Shown here piece by piece: positions 8,404 through 15,581 of a stretch of 33,172 nt of DNA; position 1 is the stretch's first letter; the number at the start of each line of letters is the position of its first letter. Origin of the DNA: JABMNX01 sp964625905 (GTDB lineage: Bacteria; Patescibacteriota; Minisyncoccia; Phycocordibacterales; JABMNX01); NCBI GenBank assembly GCA_964625905.1, contig CAZVBS010000005.1, positions 1 through 33,172 of the forward strand, read 5' to 3'. The position numbers and the translations under genes are program-made. The notes under the pieces are model-generated. The model was not told where the DNA came from. It saw only the letters and a program-made list of their open reading frames with translations, and searched no databases.

Positions 8404-8518
8404 TGGCCCTATCGTCTAACGGTTATGGAATGAAATGCAAACTGCTTTGCATTTCATCCGATTCTTAACGTAGTTAAGAAATCGTCGTTGTCGAGTTTTT
8501 TACGAGACAGACGATAGG
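8403..8518 (+). repeat. Multi-arm palindromic element carrying a copy of the tRNA-Glu 5' half
   Basis: Positions 8403-8425 are identical to 8579-8601, i.e. the first 21 bases of the tRNA plus two flanking bases. The copy then departs from the tRNA. CCTATCGTCT (8408-8417) pairs with AGACGATAGG (8509-8518). Inside are two strong hairpins, 8430-8441/8446-8457 with loop CTGC, and 8459-8469/8473-8484, plus a weaker third arm. No intact tRNA can form here. Beyond it, GTTCTCAA-A-TTGAGAAC (about 8523-8539) is another small palindrome that echoes the tRNA anticodon region. Confidence 0.7.
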
Positions 8519-8580
8519 ATAGGTTCTCAAATTGAGAACTTCATGTAATATATAGGAAAATAGTATATAAAATAATATAT

Positions 8581-8652
8581 GGCCCTATCGTCTAACGGTT
8601 AGGACATCAGGTTCTCAATCTGGTAATCAGAGTTCGATTCTCTGTAGGGTCA
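8581..8652 (+). tRNA. tRNA-Glu (anticodon CTC)
   Basis: A full cloverleaf. Acceptor GGCCCTA pairs with TAGGGTC, there is a D-arm GTCT..AGGAC, an anticodon loop TTCTCAA with anticodon CTC, a T-arm CAGAG-TTCGATT-CTCTG and discriminator A. The 5' GGCCC and the D-loop AACGGTTA are typical of bacterial tRNA-Glu. CCA is not encoded (ACAAA follows), so it must be added enzymatically. Confidence 0.93.
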
Positions 8653-8676
8653 CAAATAGTAGATATATAGTTAGTG

Positions 8677-8697
8677 GAAGGACCACCTTCTTTGACT
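8677..8697 (+). terminator. Possible terminator after tRNA-Glu
   Basis: GAAGG (8677-8681), loop ACCA, CCTTC (8686-8690), then TTTGACTTT. A short stem with an imperfect T-run. The rest of 8698-8790 shows no gene. Confidence 0.4.
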
Positions 8698-8790
8698 TTG
8701 ACTTTATATATTCCAACGTATTCTCAGAGTAGGTATTAAAAACTAAAGAAGAATTAAAAAACGGTTTGGCATAAGGTGTTTAGTATAAAA

Positions 8791-8820
8791 TAAAAAAGCA
8801 CGTTGTTACGGACAACGTGC
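8791..8820 (-). terminator. Rho-independent terminator of the J-domain gene
   Basis: On the minus strand, arms GCACGTTGT and ACAACGTGC around a 5-base loop, followed by six T and then ATTTTA. A strong intrinsic terminator about 20 bases after the stop codon. Confidence 0.88.
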
Positions 8821-8839
8821 AAACCGACCCAGAGGGATT

Positions 8840-10165
8840 TTATTTTTTCTTACCTTTCAGCCGAGCAATCAGGAGGTCTCGTGCGGCGTAAACTGCGCGA
8901 GTTTGGCGTGCGGCGTAGCTCTTCACGTTCTCATTCGCGCCATTGAGGCGGTCGGGGTGAACGTGTCGGAGTTGCATTGCCGCGTACTTCTTGATCTCCT
9001 GTTCTGTTTTGAAGAAATCAGAATTCAGACACTGAAGTACGCGCTCGGCGTCCTTCACTGACTTCACTGCAATCTCGTCGGTTGGTGGGGCCCAGTCAAC
9101 TGGAGGTGTCGCAAGTTCAGGCTTGTTCGTAAGGTGTTTCAGAAACTCCACGCGGTCGAACCCTTCGAGATGATCGTCAATGTTGGCGATCCATAGGCCT
9201 AGAAAACCAAGATCGCATTCATCGGCGCTTGTGTCGGCAGCCCAGGTCAGATAGTTGAAATCGCTGAGAAGCATGACCTCCGGACGAGAACCGCCCGCAC
9301 CACCTCCACGTCCTTCAAAGTTGGACATGTTGGAGTGAATCGGAAACAGCGACTGATAGCTGACACAGCCCTCGTGATGGCGGTAGCCAAACACAACGAT
9401 GGCAGACACCCAGACACCGTCTTTGACGAGACTTTTGTGTTCACCTTCGTCACCACACTGCCCAACGTAGACAATAATTTCATCGCCGACGTTGAAATGG
9501 TTGTGAGGGCGCAGACTCATCAGGTACGGCTTGTCAGGAGCTCCCTTCTTGAGCTTCTGCAAGAGTTTGATACCTTCGCGAACACGTTCACGACGAGAAA
9601 GCAGATTCTCTACTTCGCGCTCCATCCGGTCGACTTCCGAAGCAATTTCATCAGCCGATTTCGATTGAAGAAGACACGGGGTATTGAACTTGGTTTCTAG
9701 CGAATTGCCGAGCAAGTTACAACTCGTTGTAATGTGGTACTGATACCGACAGCCTCCACCGCCAGCATGTTTGCACCAACCACACATATTGAACGTCGTA
9801 GCGTCCGACTTGCGATTGATACTCGCAGCATCGCGAGGTTCAGGGTCCTTCGACCAACTGTCCTCTGGAACGCCGATGTCAGTGATCGTGGGATTTTCAA
9901 ACTCCTTCGCCATTTCGACGAAATCATCGCCTGACTTACCGCGCAACAGTTCCTGTTTTGCCTTGATTGTTTTAACATCGTTGGTCAACGATTTCTCGTG
10001 ACTACGTGCGCTGGAAATCAGGGCCGCAATGTTTTTGTTGCCGAGTTTTGCGACATCTTCCCATGTCCTGATTCCACATAGTGTGTACTCAGGATAGGAA
10101 AAGACATTATCAAAAGTCAGTGCCGTTGCCGGAACAGACGGGGCAGTAGTAAGTTGAGTTGTCAT
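8840..10165 (-). CDS. Cys-rich protein with C-terminal J-like domain
   Basis: A 441-residue soluble protein from the ATG at 10165, chosen because GGAGG (10174-10178) lies 8 bases upstream. An in-frame ATG at 10180 overlaps that site. The last ~70 residues resemble a DnaJ J-domain, with KKYAAMQLRHVHPDRLNG containing HPD, so it may stimulate an Hsp70. The middle carries a cysteine cluster C-x2-C-x7-C-x9-C (CGWCKH, GGGGCRYQYH, TTSC), perhaps a metal site, and then a coiled-coil-like segment. No Gly/Phe linker is seen. The function is unknown. It uses clearly more G/C-ending codons than its neighbours, suggesting transfer or selection for expression. It has a consensus promoter, a 5' leader hairpin and a strong terminator of its own. 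Confidence 0.85.
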   Translation of the reverse strand: MTTQLTTAPSVPATALTFDNVFSYPEYTLCGIRTWEDVAKLGNKNIAALISSARSHEKSLTNDVKTIKAKQELLRGKSGDDFVEMAKEFENPTITDIGVPEDSWSKDPEPRDAASINRKSDATTFNMCGWCKHAGGGGCRYQYHITTSCNLLGNSLETKFNTPCLLQSKSADEIASEVDRMEREVENLLSRRERVREGIKLLQKLKKGAPDKPYLMSLRPHNHFNVGDEIIVYVGQCGDEGEHKSLVKDGVWVSAIVVFGYRHHEGCVSYQSLFPIHSNMSNFEGRGGGAGGSRPEVMLLSDFNYLTWAADTSADECDLGFLGLWIANIDDHLEGFDRVEFLKHLTNKPELATPPVDWAPPTDEIAVKSVKDAERVLQCLNSDFFKTEQEIKKYAAMQLRHVHPDRLNGANENVKSYAARQTRAVYAARDLLIARLKGKKK

Positions 10166-10258
10166 AAGAACAACCTCCATTTGTGGCTAAAGTGTTTATA
10201 CAACACAAATAGACACGGGGTTTGTTTAGATAAAATCACCTTATCTAATCCACTGAAC

Positions 10259-10287
10259 ATTATATCTATGTATGAGGTTTATGTCAA
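10259..10287 (-). promoter_or_regulatory. Perfect-consensus promoter of the J-domain gene
   Basis: On the minus strand TTGACA (10282-10287), a 17-base spacer and TATAAT (10259-10264). Transcription should begin near 10252, leaving an ~87-nt leader. Almost at its 5' end lies a hairpin with 8-base arms TTAGATAA/TTATCTAA (10226-10233 and 10241-10248), which may protect the mRNA or act as an operator. Confidence 0.85.
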
Positions 10288-10351
10288 TAGTTGAGATAAA
10301 TATATACTACAGGTTCTAATAACTAGTAGGAGTAAGAAGAATTGAATAATA

Positions 10352-10450
10352 CTAAGTAAGAATAAGGTCTTTTTCTTCCTTTGCGATAGACTCTCCAAAC
10401 TCTTGCCATTCTTTAAGCTCTAGGCATATATGGTTCCAATTCTGTATAAT
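10352..10450 (-). pseudogene. Remnant of a coding sequence, C-terminal end only
   Basis: A minus-strand frame ending in TAG at 10352 reads IQNWNHICLELKEWQEF and then GESIAKEEKDLILT. The composition is strongly protein-like but there is no start codon or upstream continuation; the frame runs into the palindromic element at 10454 and soon meets a stop. It is most simply the tail of a gene truncated by that element. The original family is not recognised. Confidence 0.4.
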
Positions 10451-10453
10451 TGG

Positions 10454-10545
10454 GGTCACAACGGCATAAGAAAAAGCTATGGATTAAAAAATCATAGCTT
10501 TTTCTTATAGCAAGCAAACTGCTTTGCTTGCGTGTCGTTGTGACC
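10454..10545. repeat. Three-way-junction palindromic element
   Basis: Outer 10-bp stem GGTCACAACG (10454-10463) with CGTTGTGACC (10536-10545). Inside are a 16-bp-arm hairpin (10466-10481 with 10493-10508) and a 9-bp-arm hairpin with loop CTGC (10510-10518 with 10523-10531). The core GCAAACTGCTTTGC is shared with the element at 8403-8518. No protein is encoded. Confidence 0.7.
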
Positions 10546-10640
10546 GGCGGAGCCATGTTTTGCGATTTTCCTTGAGCAAAACAGGTGAGCCAGGGGCAGG
10601 AGGTTCTTAGCGAGCTTGCGAGTTTAGAAACCTGCGCCAC
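10546..10640. other. Further hairpins in a gene-free stretch
   Basis: GTTTTGC (10557-10563) pairs with GCAAAAC (10576-10582), and GCAGG (10596-10600) pairs with CCTGC (10631-10635) with an inner TTCT/AGAA stem. The stretch is GC-richer than its surroundings. No gene is seen between the J-domain gene and 10975 apart from the remnant and the RNA candidate. Confidence 0.4.
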
Positions 10641-10672
10641 AAATTAGTAACTCGCGACACACAAAAAGGTAT

Positions 10673-10825
10673 AAAAAACTCCCGCTAGTGCTATTAAACA
10701 CATTATCGCGAGAGTGGAGCTAGACAGTATGGGTCCCAATCCATACCGCGTCAGGATTCCGTGGAAATTCCGATCCGACCTAAGCTGACTAGATTCCCAA
10801 ATACTCTATTAAAGAGTATAGCTTC
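10673..10825 (-). ncRNA. Candidate structured small RNA, family unknown
   Basis: A ~150-nt minus-strand unit bounded by a consensus promoter and an intrinsic terminator, with no credible reading frame. Visible stems in transcript order: ATACTC/GAGTAT near the 5' end; an outer CTAG/CTAG pairing; GTCAG/CTGAC enclosing GGAT/ATCC; the hairpin CGGTATGG/CCATACTG with an 8-base loop; and the terminator ACTCTCGC/GCGGGAGT (10678-10685 with 10708-10715) followed by six T. It lacks the hallmark sequences I would expect of RNase P RNA, tmRNA or SRP RNA, so it is left unassigned. Confidence 0.6.
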
Positions 10826-10831
10826 ACACAT

Positions 10832-10860
10832 AATATACTTAAAACAACTACTCTTGTCAA
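10832..10860 (-). promoter_or_regulatory. Promoter of the small RNA candidate
   Basis: On the minus strand TTGACA (10855-10860), a 17-base spacer and TATATT (10832-10837), predicting a start near 10825. Confidence 0.75.
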
Positions 10861-10974
10861 CTGCGTTGTTTTAATTATAATTTTCTTCCACAAGGTTAAA
10901 CCTCGGAGTACTAATTCAAAGTAGAATCACAGATACAACAAACAAAAACAGGAAGTTATGTATACTTATACACT

Positions 10975-11319
10975 ATGTACAAAGGAACAATAATAAAAGA
11001 AAGTCTCACTGACCCGACTATACTTAAAACTATTAAGGTTGTTTCAGAATACTCAGAAGTAGATCAAGATAACCCGAATAACACGTGACACTTATATGAC
11101 GTGAGAATCTCTCAAGAAGAAATTGAAAAACTTCAAAAATATTTAAAACGTGAAGGTGGTTGGTATATGCACTTTTGGAAAGGTAAAAATGTGAAAGTTG
11201 TCTTTAGAGACAAGATATTTGAAATCAACTCAGACGATAAAGAAACATGGAAAGACGCTGTCGCATATGGTCTCTCAGTTGGAGTTCCAAAGGAACAATT
11301 GGATTTTTTAATCTCATAG
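10975..11319 (+). pseudogene. Small hypothetical gene interrupted by an in-frame UGA
   Basis: From ATG 10975 the frame encodes MYKGTIIKESLTDPTILK and continues for 37 codons to TGA (11086-11088). The same frame then runs without a break through HLYDVRISQEEIEKLQKYL and GGWYMHFWKGKNVKVVF to a TAG at 11317. The two parts read as one ~114-residue protein of the small uncharacterised CPR type, in which a Trp would fit at the TGA position (TGG to TGA). The downstream part alone could only start at GTG 11101, which has no Shine-Dalgarno site. TATACT (10961-10966) lies 8 bases before the ATG, a leaderless arrangement. Nonsense mutation, readthrough or a base error are all possible. Confidence 0.65.
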
Positions 11320-11339
11320 ACACCTAAATAGATTTTATA

Positions 11340-11621
11340 ATGAATTCAAAAGATATAAAAATCACAAAACAAAAAGAAACCCAAAAAAGCTGGAACTTTC
11401 TAGTAAAAATAGGAGACACAGAGTATTCAGTAGATGTAAGCAAAGACTATTTACATAAGCTCACTAACGGCACACCTGATCCTATAGAGTTGGTCAGAAA
11501 CTCTTTTATATTCCTACTCGCCCGCGAACCAAAAGAATCTATTCTAAAGAGTTTTAACTTAAAGCAGATAAACGATTACTTCCCAGAGTACGAAAAAGAG
11601 ATTGCTAGTATGCTTATCTAG
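11340..11621 (+). CDS. Conserved-type hypothetical protein, 93 residues
   Basis: A small soluble protein with an N-terminal beta-rich half (SWNFLVKIGDTEYSVDVSKD) and a helical C-terminal half (PDPIELVRNSFIFLLAREP, then ESILKSFNL and YFPEYEKEI). This layout resembles a widespread family of uncharacterised small proteins; no function is known to me. It starts 20 bases after the preceding interrupted gene and probably shares its transcript. A bidirectional terminator follows. Confidence 0.7.
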   Translation: MNSKDIKITKQKETQKSWNFLVKIGDTEYSVDVSKDYLHKLTNGTPDPIELVRNSFIFLLAREPKESILKSFNLKQINDYFPEYEKEIASMLI

Positions 11622-11644
11622 AGAGTCACTCTTACTAGCAATGA

Positions 11645-11679
11645 AAAAAAACGCACACTTATAAAGCGTGCGTTTTTTT
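11645..11679. terminator. Bidirectional terminator between convergent small genes
   Basis: AAAAAACGCAC (11645-11655 region) pairs with GTGCGTTTTTT (11668-11679), with A-run and T-run on opposite sides, so it can stop transcripts in both directions. Confidence 0.75.
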
Positions 11680-11685
11680 AGAGTG

Positions 11686-12108
11686 CTAGTTGTTTGTCTG
11701 TTGTGTGATACATCCCCAATATGCTTTGGAGTTATCTGCGTCTTCCCATCGTATATACTTTCCATAAGGAATGCATGTGTATATTATACCGAGTAATTTC
11801 CTTCCGTTTGGAAATCTTGCAACAACATTTTTTTCTTTTTGAAAAAAAAGGTGTACCATAAATGGCATCTCGTTTTTGATAAGATAAATAGAACTGTGCT
11901 GATCTATATCAACCTCGAGTACACATGGCTCCTTGTTCAAAGAAAGAGATAAGACTGGTAACACACCTTTTCTGTCCTGCTTGCATACATATGTTTCTGA
12001 AAACAGAACCATAAAAGAAACAGTTACCACAAACACTCCAGCTAACACAAGAACTAGTTTGTTTGTCTTTTTGTTTTTGGGATATTTGTTGCGTTGACTA
12101 CGTGCCAT
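11686..12108 (-). CDS. Membrane-anchored protein of unknown function, 140 residues
   Basis: Not recognised. A basic N-terminus (MARSQRNKYPKNKKTNK) is followed by one hydrophobic helix (about residues 18-36), so the protein is probably anchored with its C-terminal ~100 residues outside. The exterior part is beta-rich and contains cysteines (YVCKQD, EPCVLEV, YTCIPYGK, WGCITQQ) that could form disulphides. The start is supported by AGGAGG (12114-12119) and by a good promoter just downstream of murF. It therefore forms its own unit rather than being the tail of the division cluster. Confidence 0.7.
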   Translation of the reverse strand: MARSQRNKYPKNKKTNKLVLVLAGVFVVTVSFMVLFSETYVCKQDRKGVLPVLSLSLNKEPCVLEVDIDQHSSIYLIKNEMPFMVHLFFQKEKNVVARFPNGRKLLGIIYTCIPYGKYIRWEDADNSKAYWGCITQQTNN

Positions 12109-12155
12109 AACAACCTCCTATGTCTATTCCAAATTACTTACGAAAGTCTGAAATA

Positions 12156-12184
12156 ATTATACAACACAGTATCTCAAATGTAAA
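12156..12184 (-). promoter_or_regulatory. Promoter of the 140-residue membrane protein gene
   Basis: On the minus strand TTTACA (12179-12184), a 17-base spacer and TATAAT (12156-12161). The leader is about 40 nt and contains AGGAGG. Confidence 0.75.
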
Positions 12185-13465
12185 CTAGCGCATAAGCCAC
12201 TCTTTATCTTGCCGTACTAACAACCTGCTAGCTTGTTCAGGACGTAACATAACTTCTTTAACTATTTTCTCCATGCGTATTGACTGAGAACCTTTTATTA
12301 AAACAACATCACTTTTCTCCAAAATATTCTTCAAGTACTCCCCTGCTTTTATTGAATCTTCAAAATGAAAAATATATTGCTTATCCATACCACTTTTTAG
12401 AGCACTCTGTGCTATGTCACGTGCACGTATCCCAACAGTAATAAGCCTATCAGCACTCTGAGCTACTTGTTCACCAACTTTCTTATGCTCCTCTATTGAA
12501 TATGTTCCGAGTTCCATCATGTCTCCTAGTACAGCATATTTTCTACCTGATACTGAAATCTCTTCAAGTACATTTAAAGCCTCTAAAACTGCAATCGGTG
12601 AAGAATTATAAGCGTCATCTATAATAATTGACTTTCTTACTCCATCGATAAGTTTCATGCGACCAGGTGGTACGTCATGGTGCTCATACACAAGAGCCAT
12701 TGATGCAATATCTAACCCTTCTGAACGTCCCACTGCAAACGCAGCTAGTGCTGGATATATATGTTGACGACCTAGAGAGTTTTTTATCGAAACTGGCACA
12801 CTACTACCATCTATATTTACCCTAAAAAATATTTGTTTCTTATGTATATTACCTTTGTAATGTGAAGCATTAAATATTGCTCCTTTATCAAAACCGAAAG
12901 TAACAGCTCTATGTTTAAATTTATTCTCTAATTCTAAAACTTTCTTATCATCATAATTAAGAACCAAAACTCCATCTGGTTTAAGTGCTTCAACTAAATA
13001 CTCTTTTTCTTTAATGACATCTTCTTGAGAATCAAAATACTCTATATGAACAGGTACATCAGGAAGTGTTGTTATAACAACAATATCTGGCTTTAACCAT
13101 TTTGTTAAGTCTCTTATATCCATTGGTCGATCAGCTCCGACTTCTAAAATCAACCATTTAGGATAATGGTTCTTTAGTATTAAAAGCATTAAACCTTCTG
13201 TAATATTTTTAAACCATAAGATTGGGTTATTCCATCCATTATTACAACCTAAAATAGTCAACGGTACACCTATTTCACTATTAAAACTTTTCTCACTTTT
13301 ACGAACAAAAAAATTTTCTTTCATGACAGTAAAAATTGCATCTTTTGTTGATGTTTTACCGACACTTCCTGTTATGGCAATAATCTTTGGTTTATACTTC
13401 TTTAAAACCATAGAAGCTTCCCATTGGATTATTATAACTATTATTTTTTTAAATATTGATTTCAT
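12185..13465 (-). CDS. murF: MurF-like UDP-MurNAc-tripeptide:D-Ala-D-Ala ligase
   Basis: A Mur ligase of 426 residues, acting in the cytoplasm at the last soluble step of peptidoglycan precursor synthesis. The ATP loop ITGSVGKTST is at about residues 31-40. Further signatures are ILEVGADRPMDI, LNYDDKKV, and the C-terminal-domain entry DDAYNSSPIAVLEAL that is characteristic of MurF, then GDMMELG and KGSQSIRMEKIV. It lacks the ~80-residue N-terminal UDP-binding domain of E. coli MurF; instead a short hydrophobic stretch (IFKKIIVIIIQW) precedes the ATP loop. This shortened form is the reason for some caution on substrate. It is the last gene of the division cluster. Confidence 0.88.
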   Translation of the reverse strand: MKSIFKKIIVIIIQWEASMVLKKYKPKIIAITGSVGKTSTKDAIFTVMKENFFVRKSEKSFNSEIGVPLTILGCNNGWNNPILWFKNITEGLMLLILKNHYPKWLILEVGADRPMDIRDLTKWLKPDIVVITTLPDVPVHIEYFDSQEDVIKEKEYLVEALKPDGVLVLNYDDKKVLELENKFKHRAVTFGFDKGAIFNASHYKGNIHKKQIFFRVNIDGSSVPVSIKNSLGRQHIYPALAAFAVGRSEGLDIASMALVYEHHDVPPGRMKLIDGVRKSIIIDDAYNSSPIAVLEALNVLEEISVSGRKYAVLGDMMELGTYSIEEHKKVGEQVAQSADRLITVGIRARDIAQSALKSGMDKQYIFHFEDSIKAGEYLKNILEKSDVVLIKGSQSIRMEKIVKEVMLRPEQASRLLVRQDKEWLMR

Positions 13466-13534
13466 TCAATGACTGTTTAATGATTTTTGCGTCGATACTT
13501 AATACTTACCAACTTATAGACTTTTAACTACTTC

Positions 13535-15259
13535 TTATCTATCTGGTGGTATTTCGTAATGATTAATTAAAAAACTTACCATGTCAATGAAAGGATATGT
13601 GAGTGTCTGTGAAGCATACCTTACCTCTTTTGGTTCAAGTGTGAATAAAAAGATTAAAAACTCCGCATTATAAGCCGGAAAATATCCAAAAAATGAGTGT
13701 AAGAATCTATCGTCGTAATACCCCCTCTCTTCAACATTCGCAATTTGAGCAGTGCCTGTTTTTGCAGCAACACTATAATTATCAAAAGATACTGTTCCAC
13801 CTAAAAGAGCACCGTCTACTACCTTTACAAGCATTCTTGTTATTTCTTCTGAAGTTGCTTCCTTTAAGACTTTCTGTCCATCAACATAAGTTATTGTCTT
13901 ATGAAGTCCTGTAACATACTCTATCTTCTTACCCAAATGTGGTGTAATTAATTTACCTCCATTTGCTAAAGTTGAAAGCGCTCTCACTGTAGCAATCGGT
14001 GTCATTGCAATCCCTTGTCCAAATGAAGCAGTTGCGTACTCTAAAGCTCTTGGACTTTCTAAATTTGAAATTAGACCAACACCCTCATTTGGTAAATCAA
14101 TCCCAGTCTCTTCTCCTATGCCATAATTTAAAAAATATTCTCGAAATCTTTCTTTACCCATTTCCTCTGCAATAAATGCGGCCCCAGTATTGAGTGACTG
14201 ACTAAGTATTTCTTGTATTTTAACTTTACCGCGCCCCTTCCCGTCGAAGTTTGAAATAGTTGCTCCATCAAGTGTAATTGACCCGCTATCGTAATATGTA
14301 GACTCAGGGGTAATTGCACCTGAATCAAGTCCAGCTGCAACTGTAAGAGGTTTAATTATCGATCCCATCTCATAAACACTTTCAATCAGCGGATTAGAAA
14401 ATGCCGAAGGATCCTCTACTTCATTAAAATTATTTACATCGAAGCTTGGGTACACACCCATAGCATAAATCTCTCCATTTTGTGGGTTTATTATGATTCC
14501 GGCAGTTAGCTTTGAGTTCCATTTTTCTTGGATTTCTTTTAATTTACTTTCTAGGAATCTTTGTGTGTTTAGCTCTATTGTTGTTACTATATCCCCTTCT
14601 CTATTTATTTTTTGTTTAGACAAGACTTTACGAACATTTGAAAAGATTTCTGCAAAGAAATTAATATTCAAAGTATGCGTATTTCTAGATAGTGTATCAT
14701 TGTAATATCTCTCGAGTCCATAACGACCAGAAAGCTTATCTTCATCAAAACCAACAAAACCTAAAGTTTGAGACGCCAAATTGTTTCCTGGATAAAGCCT
14801 CCATATTTCTTTAAGTATTTGAACACCTTTAATATTTAGGTCACTTATTTTTTTACCATCCTCTTTAGAAATATGTTTTGATATTTCTTCATATGGATCA
14901 TCTACTTTGCTTGCCCTAGCCAGAAAAGTATCCTTATCAATATCTATAATTTTTGAAATCTCTTGATATGCATACTCAGCATCTACTAATATACTCGGAT
15001 TAATATATACAATAACTCCTGTATCTAGAGTAGCTGCTGACCACTGTATTATATTATCTTTTAGTTCTCTCGATTCAAATATTATTCTACCTCTATCAAA
15101 TAAATTTTGATTGGGATGTATATATTGTCTATCTGCACGTTCACTAAACTTATAACCGTCTACTACCTGTATAAAATATAGGCGTACCGATAAAACAATG
15201 GCTATAAAAAAAACAACACCTAAAATAAATCGTATACGTAGTACGAAATTAGATCGCAT
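13535..15259 (-). CDS. ftsI: Penicillin-binding protein, FtsI-type transpeptidase
   Basis: A 574-residue class B PBP that cross-links peptidoglycan, here in the division cluster position of FtsI. An N-terminal membrane anchor (about 8-30) is followed by the pedestal domain and then the transpeptidase domain. All three active-site motifs are present: SxxK as Ser300-Ile-Ile-Lys303, SxN as Ser355-Leu-Asn357 and KTG at 500-502 (AAKTGTAQ). No PASTA domains follow. The start overlaps the end of the FtsL-like gene by 11 bases, consistent with coupled translation. Confidence 0.93.
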   Translation of the reverse strand: MRSNFVLRIRFILGVVFFIAIVLSVRLYFIQVVDGYKFSERADRQYIHPNQNLFDRGRIIFESRELKDNIIQWSAATLDTGVIVYINPSILVDAEYAYQEISKIIDIDKDTFLARASKVDDPYEEISKHISKEDGKKISDLNIKGVQILKEIWRLYPGNNLASQTLGFVGFDEDKLSGRYGLERYYNDTLSRNTHTLNINFFAEIFSNVRKVLSKQKINREGDIVTTIELNTQRFLESKLKEIQEKWNSKLTAGIIINPQNGEIYAMGVYPSFDVNNFNEVEDPSAFSNPLIESVYEMGSIIKPLTVAAGLDSGAITPESTYYDSGSITLDGATISNFDGKGRGKVKIQEILSQSLNTGAAFIAEEMGKERFREYFLNYGIGEETGIDLPNEGVGLISNLESPRALEYATASFGQGIAMTPIATVRALSTLANGGKLITPHLGKKIEYVTGLHKTITYVDGQKVLKEATSEEITRMLVKVVDGALLGGTVSFDNYSVAAKTGTAQIANVEERGYYDDRFLHSFFGYFPAYNAEFLIFLFTLEPKEVRYASQTLTYPFIDMVSFLINHYEIPPDR

Positions 15260-15581
15260 TTCGCTTAGTTAGACTTCCGCCCATAAGCGTACCTTTATTT
15301 ATAAAAATCTTATTCGAGACAATACTAAAACCTAGTTCTTTTACAAGAACCATATTAATAGTATCTTTCTTTACTATATATTCAAGCTCAAGATCGGCAA
15401 TTATAGAGTTTACCTCTGTTATACTCATCTCTACTTCTTCTCTAACCACAACATTAACAATAGATTTACCAACAAAATATATATAAAGCCCAAAAAGCGT
15501 AACTATTAATATAATTAAACCAATATTAAAATTACGTTCCATTCCATGTATTTTATTTGAAATATTTCGTGTTAATTTCAT
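15249..15581 (-). CDS. FtsL-like division protein
   Basis: A 110-residue single-pass membrane protein, with a basic N-terminus, a hydrophobic helix at about 19-42 and then an extracytoplasmic segment of about 60 residues with heptad-like EVEMSITEVNSIIADLELEY. Sequence alone is not diagnostic. The identification rests on topology and on its place between rsmH and ftsI, exactly where ftsL lies in dcw clusters. It overlaps rsmH by 4 bases (ATGA) and ftsI by 11. Confidence 0.65.
   Translation of the reverse strand: MKLTRNISNKIHGMERNFNIGLIILIVTLFGLYIYFVGKSIVNVVVREEVEMSITEVNSIIADLELEYIVKKDTINMVLVKELGFSIVSNKIFINKGTLMGGSLTKRNAI

Noticed and set aside
8403..8545. A second tRNA-Glu interrupted by a group I intron
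   Set aside because: Only the 5' 21 bases match, the insert is too short for a group I intron, and no 3' half with a T-arm follows before the intact tRNA.
9335..9700. Long plus-strand frame inside the J-domain gene
   Set aside because: Shadow of a GC-richer gene on the other strand, where open antisense frames are expected. No start signals.
8372..10545. CRISPR array
   Set aside because: The repeats are palindromes of different lengths without regular spacing or unique spacers, and there are no cas genes in the window.
10413..10640. 75-codon minus-strand frame across the hairpin region
   Set aside because: It runs through several strong inverted repeats, has no Shine-Dalgarno site or suitable -10 box and an unlikely composition. 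The repeats explain the open frame.
10673..10825. RNase P RNA, tmRNA or SRP RNA
   Set aside because: The conserved core sequences of these RNAs were looked for on both strands and not found, and the length is too short for RNase P RNA or tmRNA.
10975..11319. Genetic code 25 (UGA as Gly) for the whole genome
   Set aside because: Long conserved genes have no in-frame UGA, and TGA ends genes at sensible places such as the mreC/mreD overlap.
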